Shown: positions 59,043 to 64,000 of the stretch, in pieces | Layout of the letters: each line of letters opens with the position of its first letter | How positions within the stretch are numbered: the first letter of the stretch is position 1 | Source: Isoetes taiwanensis | Taxonomy: Eukaryota > Streptophyta > Lycopodiopsida > Isoetales > Isoetaceae | Direction of reading: 5' to 3' | DNA length: 64,000 nt | Assembly (NCBI GenBank): GCA_021234155.1 | Contig: JAJEKV010000125.1 | Location: 1,664,775-1,728,774, forward strand | Translations under genes and position numbers: made by a program | Notes under the pieces: model-generated | The model's database searches: none | What the model was told of the DNA's origin: nothing | Seen by the model: only the letters and a program-made list of their open reading frames with translations

Positions 59043-59882
59043 ATGCCTATCATAGGACCCATCCTAGGAATGTTCTACAAGATGAGGCCAGGGCATAGGG
59101 AGTGGCTCCCTGAAAAGGGAATCAGAATGTGGAAGGAGGATGCCCAAGGTTTACCTACGATTCCGAGAGGGTCACCTAAGGTAGTGCAGCCATATGGGAG
59201 CATGAAAGATATAGGTGCATTGAGAGCTTCTATTGCCAAGTACATGATGCATTGGGCAGCTATTTCTAGAGCTGGCGATCACTCATGGTCCAACACATAT
59301 ATGAATGAAGTTATTGACTACTGGTCCACCTTGTTGCGAGTGCTTGGGGACGTTCAGCCCAGTAGAGCTGTCATTCAGGATTTCTGGCCCAACACCAGGC
59401 AAAATGCATTGGAAGAACCCGAAAACGTGTTGGTGGATGAGCACATTGAAGCACCTCATTATATAGGGCCTTTCTCGGGTAGACCCAAGAACCCAGTTGA
59501 AATATTCGACCCCTACTAAGATGTCAAGAAATGAATGCTCTTGCTAATCAGGCCACATGATAACTGCCCGACCTGGATGGCTTTTGCCGAAAAGGACCCA
59601 ATAGAGGACCCTAATCTCCCTCATTACGAAGAGGTGTTTGTCTCTTGGTTTGAGCCTGTGGCCAGAAAGGGAACCTCATATGCAATGCAGTATAGGGATT
59701 GCTGGAGCAAGAATTGGAGACCCAATCCTAATGACCCGCCCCGCTACCAACATTTGAAAACAATAGACTACGGTTGGGTGGTAGAGACCAGGCCGTTGTT
59801 AGTGGTGATCCCCAATAGTGTGGAGGCTCAGTTGCAAGAATTAGTGGCTAAAGAAGCTAACGACGATGATGAGAACTCTTGA
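59043..59882 (+). pseudogene. DUF7869-type gene, 3' part
   Basis: A single frame, interrupted only by TAA (59517-59519) and TGA (59532-59534), runs to a final TGA at 59880-59882. It reads MFYKMRPGHREWLPEKGIRM and later CPTWMAFAEKDP and YGWVVETRPLLVVIP. The EWLP..GI.(L/M)WKED pattern is what follows the core in DUF7869-type proteins as I recall them. It also directly continues the FYMKDGWPLM end of the upstream part. The roughly 4 kb between the parts is therefore inserted sequence rather than coding. Confidence 0.65.
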
Positions 59883-60020
59883 GGTATGCAATGCTCTTTT
59901 ACGTAATTACTATATCATATATAACATGCAAGGTACAATAGACTAGTTATTATTCATTACGCTCTGCATTTTTCATCTTAACACAAGAGCTCTTACACTA
60001 TACAATGCTGAACAGCTGAT

Positions 60021-60263
60021 TCATTCATCATCAACAGCTGCAGGAGTGATCCCTGATATCTCATAGCTATTGCGCTCAGGAAGCCAAATGAGGTGGATCA
60101 TAACACGAATTAGCCCAGGGCAACGAATCTCAGCACCATTAGCTTTGGATCACAGGTAGGGATCAAGAAGAATACCTCTATCTTGGAAACCGACAAGATC
60201 ATTGTTGCTCATTGAGCACTTGATCGCCTCGATGTGGTGAACAGAAGAAGGCGAATAATCCAT
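60021..60263 (-). pseudogene. Small 80-residue gene, copy 1, with in-frame TGA
   Basis: ATG at 60261-60263 to TGA at 60021-60023 gives 81 codons, exactly the length of copy 2 at 60658-60900. Shared residues include an H-I-x-x-IKC-x-MS-x-NDL block, LLDP/NLDP, SKA(N/D)G, a V(M/V)IHL-x-WL segment and the terminal VDDE. A TGA at 60150-60152 sits where copy 2 has Gln. Function unknown. A TATAAAA box (plus-strand 60300-60306) lies 37 bp upstream of the ATG. Confidence 0.7.
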
Positions 60264-60291
60264 GGGAGGTGAATGACCTCTAGCCCCGAAT

Positions 60292-60505
60292 GGAACTGCT
60301 TTTATAGTGAAGTAAAATTATTGATGTGAATTATTGGGGTAGACTGTAGCGCCATTATTGAGCGTGTATAAGAGTCATGTACACATACAAGTATAATGCA
60401 TATTTTGTATGGATATGTGTGTTAAGTGAAAACATGCTTTGTGGATTTTACTAAGGTAAAAGTATTTGTGCTTGAGTAATTTAGGTGTGATTGAAATTAG
60501 GAACT
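60292..60505 (-). promoter_or_regulatory. Duplicated promoter region of the small genes
   Basis: The segment holding TATAAAA and a further 200 bp or so is repeated upstream of copy 2 (about 60929-61125), including TTTGTATGGATATGTGTRT and GTGCTTGAGYAAWTTAGGTG. The gene plus promoter was thus duplicated in tandem with a unit of about 637 bp. Confidence 0.7.
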
Positions 60506-60657
60506 GCTTGCAATGGAGGTCGAAGAGCACACCCTTACGAATTACTCAGGTTCGATACATCAAATAACATTGATTATGCTTATTACATCCTTACATACTT
60601 TAGAAGTGCTCATATATCATTATTATATCCTTAACAGGTACACAAGCCTTCAACGAT

Positions 60658-60900
60658 TCACTCATCATCAACACCTGCTGAGGTGATGGCATTCAGCTCA
60701 TAGATCTCCTGATCAAGAAGCCAATAAAGGTGGATCACAACACGAGTGAGCTTCCTGCAACCACTCGCAGGACCATCTGCTTTCGACTGCAGCCATGGAT
60801 CAAGATTGACACCATTTCTCACGCATTCACACAAATCATTATAGCTCATGTAGCACTTGATGGATCGGATGTGCTCCGGACGAGGAGGCAAGGAAGCCAT
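60658..60900 (-). CDS. Small hypothetical protein of 80 residues, copy 2 (intact)
   Basis: An uninterrupted ORF from ATG at 60898-60900 to the stop at 60658-60660. The product has an N-terminal Pro/Arg segment, a Cys-containing helix (IKCYMSYNDLCECV), LDPWLQSKADG and a hydrophobic strand (VVIHLYWLL), and ends VDDE. I do not recognise it. Conservation of length and of hydrophobic positions with copy 1 (60021-60263) supports it as a real gene. The TATA box at plus-strand 60937-60943 is the same 37 bp from the ATG as in copy 1, and the upstream sequence (AGTGAAGTAAAATTATTGAT) is duplicated as well. It lies downstream of the ParB-like gene 3 on the same strand. Confidence 0.6.
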   Translation of the reverse strand: MASLPPRPEHIRSIKCYMSYNDLCECVRNGVNLDPWLQSKADGPASGCRKLTRVVIHLYWLLDQEIYELNAITSAGVDDE

Positions 60901-61141
60901 GGGAGATGAATGCCCTCTACCACCGAATGGAGCTGCTTTTATAGTGAAGTAAAATTATTGATGTGAATTATTGGTGTAGATTGTAGCTTGTACAAGTATC
61001 ACGTACACGTATGAGTATAACGCATAATTTGTATGGATATGTGTATCATGTGACCTCATATATCTTGGACTCGAGAAGTAGGTGAAACTATTGGTGCTTG
61101 AGCAAATTAGGTGTGCTTAAAATTCTCAAAATTGCGTTATT

Positions 61142-62354
61142 TTATCCAATTAATGAAATCATGCTTATTTGTGCTAGCATGAATCTAGTCAGAGGGTACC
61201 AAGGTTCCTCTCCAAGGACTTTCACTTCTTTTGCTCTAGCCTTTGATATTTCTTCTTCTGTCACTTCTTTGGTAAACATTCTCAAGTCCCTGGTTGCCAC
61301 CTTATGCACTTCGTACAAAATATCCTTAAGTGTCTCTCGTACAACTCCTTTTTCGTTAAGTCTACATGGAAAAAGCATTCATTTAGTACAAGTAATGGGA
61401 AATGATTGATGACTAGTTCCAATTCTGAACTTATTCATTAATTCTTCTCATTGCGGTTATGAGTTCAGCCTCTCTTTTTCTATCGACCTCCACGAAGGTT
61501 GCTTGAACTCTGATGTGCATGTTTGGGGCATATGTGTATCTCTCAGAAATTTCCTGCATCCATGCATTGGTACGATGGTTCCCATCCCAGCACAAGAACA
61601 TTTTACCTGATAGATCAGACCAATGAGGATTATTGGAAAGTTCCTGCTCAAAGTTTTCGTTCTCCACTTGCCAATTGTCATCCCAAGAACTGATCAATTC
61701 CTCGGTAACAGGAGTCTCTTTACCCTTAGGTCCCTTTATAGACAATATGAATTGTCCCTTTTGTATAATATAACCATCTCTTCGTAGAGTATCACGCAGC
61801 TGTTGGCATTTTGGTGTAACCATTCTCACAGCCTCGTGTATTTGTATTCTGCATAATGGAATAAGGGGTGGAGGAGATTCCCTGTTAATCTCCTGTGATA
61901 CTTGATTAACAATGAATGAAGCTGGTAGCTCATCATTGTCTCCTTCACATTGTTTGTGGTCCCAACACTATCCCCTCCCTGTTGTTGCATGACATCAATG
62001 GTTTCTCCTTTACCTTCATCCGAGTTTACCACATTATCATCTTCCTGAATTTCACAATTATGGGGAGTAACCACATGAAGATGGGGTTCAGTAGCATCTA
62101 CGGCATCATAGTTAGTACTATGGGAGGCCATGTCTGTGCTCAGTAGCCTCTGAAGTCATCTTTCTATCAGTAATAATAGAATCCGACTGGGCGATAGTCA
62201 GAGATTGAGAACTGTCTCCAGAGTTTGTTGTTGTTGTCCTTTGTTTTCGAGGCTTTCTTGGTGGAGTTCTCATGCGCTCAAAGACTGGACCTTTGTAATC
62301 AAGATTCTTGCGGGTGAAGTACATAACCTTCAGCTGCAGCAACATTGAAGTCAT
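61142..62354 (-). pseudogene. Gene 3: ParB-like domain protein
   Basis: Blocks lie at about 62131-62333 (basic, Thr- and Pro-rich), 61431-62131 and 61142-61362. The ParB-like signature is GKMFLCWDGNHRTNAWMQEI (DGNHR at 61572-61586), followed by a strand-helix unit (MHIRVQATFVEVD, REAELITAMRRINE) and, after an intron-like gap of 68 nt (61363-61430, GT...TAG), LNEKGVVRETLKDILYEVHK. The order matches gene 2 around its GNHS motif (ELSIQCNE region). DGNHR is closer to the ParB/sulfiredoxin-fold consensus than gene 2's GNHS. No methyltransferase-like part follows. A frameshift lies near 61960-62000, and a stop falls at the 61431 exon edge. A possible first exon (MMCSLIDPSPRPESKN, 63308-63359, donor GTTGG) would place the 74-bp satellite inside intron 1, but the phases do not match exactly. 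Confidence 0.6.
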
Positions 62355-62399
62355 TAGGAAATAAAAAAATACATCAGGAATGCAGAAAAATACTCGGTC

Positions 62400-63245
62400 A
62401 AAACCAGAATTTAAACTGGAAAATGTTGAACGGCACCGTTTAAGATAGTGTCGACCATAAAACTCAGCAATGAAAACTCGAACGGTACCGTTCAGGAATT
62501 TGTGGATAGATTGAATAGGCTAATTCGAACACAAGACTCTGCAATGAAAACTCGAACGGTACCGTTCAGGAATTTGTGGATAGATTGAATAGGCTAATTC
62601 GAATACAAGACTATGCAATGAAAACTCGAACGGTACCGTTCAGGAATTTGTGGATAGATTGAATAGGGTAATTCGAACACAAGACTCTGCAATGAAAACT
62701 CGAATGGTACCGTTCAGGAATTTGTGGATAGATTGAATAGGCTAATTCGAACACAAGACTATGCAATGAAAACTCGAACGGCACCGTTCAAGAAATTATG
62801 GACGATTGAATAGGCTAATTCGAACACAAGACTATGCAATGAAAACTCAAACGGTACCATTCAAGAATTTGTGGATAGATTGAATTGACTAATTAGAACA
62901 GGAAACTCTGCAATCAAAACTGGAACGACATCGTTCAAGTAATTCTGGACAGATCGAATAGGCTAATTAGCACAGGAAACTCTGCAATGAAAACTCGAAC
63001 GGCACCGTTCAGGAATTTGTGGAGAGATTTAATAGGCTAATTCGAATACAAGACTCTGCAATGAAAACTCGAACGGCACCGTTCAGGAATTTATGGATAG
63101 ATTGAATAGGCTAATTCGAACATAAATCTGTATCGTGAAAACTCGAACGGCACCGATCGAGAAAGTGTGGATCATTTGAATAGGCTTTCATGAACATAAA
63201 ACTGTATCATGTAAACTTGAACGGCACCGTTGAAGAAATGAACGA
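62400..63245. repeat. 74-bp satellite, 12 units each with palindrome GAACGGTACCGTTC
   Basis: The palindrome core starts at 62428, 62480, 62554, 62628, 62702, 62776, 62849, 62923, 62997, 63071, 63145 and 63219. After the first interval (52 bp) the spacings are 74 bp, with one of 73. Units share AATGAAAACTC before the core and AATTTGTGGATAGATTGAAT after it. Core variants are GAACGGCACCGTTC and a few with one or two changes. Linker sequence diverges more at the array ends. The array lies immediately upstream of the ParB-like gene 3, perhaps inside its first intron. Confidence 0.97.
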
Positions 63246-63606
63246 ACTTGAGAAAACTTGAGAATGAAATGTGCGCATTGCAGTAGAAAGAAAAAATGTG
63301 TACCAACCTGTGTTCTTGCTCTCTGGCCTTGGTGACGGATCAATCAAAGAGCACATCATCCGCTTCAGGTATAAGATTTACTGTTCAACCGATTCAAATA
63401 TTTTAATGAAAATACCCACTTATTATAATTAAGTGAGAACATTAAAATGCATTATTGCTTGGTTAGTGGGATTGAAATTCGCTAGTCGTTGGCTATGTAA
63501 CTGACAGTAGTGCACCCTTGAATTACGCAAACATAATTTGTAATTAACCATTGGGACTGTCATATTAAAATGAGTTTAAAGGGGAGTACGAATTTTACTT
63601 TGCCAT

Positions 63607-64000
63607 ATGGCGCCTTATCTCACAGTGAAAGCTTCAGGTTTACAACAAATACTGTTGCTTCCTTTTCAAAACGGAGTATGTGAGGTTAGTACAGCAGATT
63701 TGTCTAGAACTTTCGATGTACTACCTAGCAATTTATGTATGATTCAAAGTTCGACAGATGTGGAATCCAATGTATCTAGCACTGTGGTTGTTGAATCTGT
63801 TAGTGCTTCTGGACTAGGAATTTTTAAGGTTGAGGAAAGAAATGGCACGGTTGTGGAGGTACATGGTATTCCTGCTGAAGGCAAATCTCCTCTATGTCCA
63901 GTTGTCCTTGATTCACCCCATTCTTCTAATGGAGCAACTACATCCCAATGCACCTCTACATACTTAAAGATAACATCATGTCCCATTAACAGCAAACTTA
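63607..64000 (+). CDS. Partial ORF running off the window end
   Basis: From ATG at 63607 the plus frame stays open for 131 codons to the window edge (MAPYLTVKASGLQQILLLPF...). Composition is Ser-, Val- and Thr-rich with no recognised domain. A minus-strand ORF at 63744-63995 overlaps it and is shorter. The length without a stop in fairly AT-rich DNA suggests, but does not prove, a real gene or a transposon ORF. Confidence 0.4.
   Translation, partial: MAPYLTVKASGLQQILLLPFQNGVCEVSTADLSRTFDVLPSNLCMIQSSTDVESNVSSTVVVESVSASGLGIFKVEERNGTVVEVHGIPAEGKSPLCPVVLDSPHSSNGATTSQCTSTYLKITSCPINSKL

Noticed and set aside
42943-59882. Idea that in-frame stops reflect a reassigned genetic code
   Set aside because: TAA, TAG and TGA all occur in frame, and APC11 and the intact small gene use normal termination, so decay or error is simpler.
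63744-63995. 83-codon minus-strand ORF
   Set aside because: It overlaps a longer plus frame open to the window edge, and neither matches a family. The longer one is listed.

Overview
This window looks like nuclear DNA of a land plant or close streptophyte relative with a repeat-rich genome. The evidence is a plant-type 5S rRNA gene, an intact-looking APC11 gene with introns, a chromodomain Ty3/gypsy element, L1-type LINEs, a pogo-type transposon and a DUF7869-type protein family. From general knowledge I associate that last family with mosses, liverworts, lycophytes, ferns and charophytes, but I cannot name the species. Only one conserved host gene (APC11, minus, 19.3-20.4 kb) is certain. Most other coding sequence is transposon-derived and decayed.

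Layout. 0.1-0.7 kb: a broken histone H3-like gene with a long N-terminal tail. 0.95-2.35 kb: a degraded unknown ORF. 3.1-7.7 kb: a chromovirus-type Ty3/gypsy gag-pol in plus orientation with many frame breaks. 9.7-10.3 kb: a second gypsy RT fragment, minus. 13.6-14.5 kb: a LINE tail fragment followed by a 5S rRNA gene and a truncated second 5S copy. 14.9-18 kb: a MITE-like inverted repeat and several tandem duplications. 19.3-20.4 kb: APC11. 22.3-24.4 kb: a pogo/CENP-B-like transposase. 26.8-27.5 kb: a LINE end. 28.85-29.02 kb: an (ATT)n microsatellite. 30.1-30.4 kb: near-palindromic repeats. 32.1-41.7 kb: two L1-type LINEs head to tail, minus. 42.4-42.7 kb: a complete MITE with a target-site duplication.

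The most unusual part is 42.9-63.4 kb. It holds two related minus-strand genes with a degenerate beta-class DNA methyltransferase-like C-terminus (42.9-46.2 and 47.6-51.2 kb). The second also has a ParB/sulfiredoxin-like domain. A third ParB-like gene lies at 61.1-62.4 kb. Between them are a DUF7869-type gene split by a roughly 4 kb insertion (52.6-59.9 kb) and two tandem copies of an 80-residue gene (60.0 and 60.7 kb).

Two different palindromic repeat families accompany these genes. GATCGCGGYCGCGATC occurs about 12 times between 45.3 and 52.6 kb, always outside exons. GAACGGTACCGTTC occurs 12 times at an almost exact 74-bp spacing directly upstream of the third ParB-like gene. Bacterial ParB proteins bind 16-bp palindromic parS sites, so a ParB-like protein and cognate-site relationship is a testable inference. 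Nothing in the sequence proves it. Many reading frames here carry in-frame stops of all three types, and several carry frameshifts at homopolymers, so these copies are decaying or affected by assembly errors.
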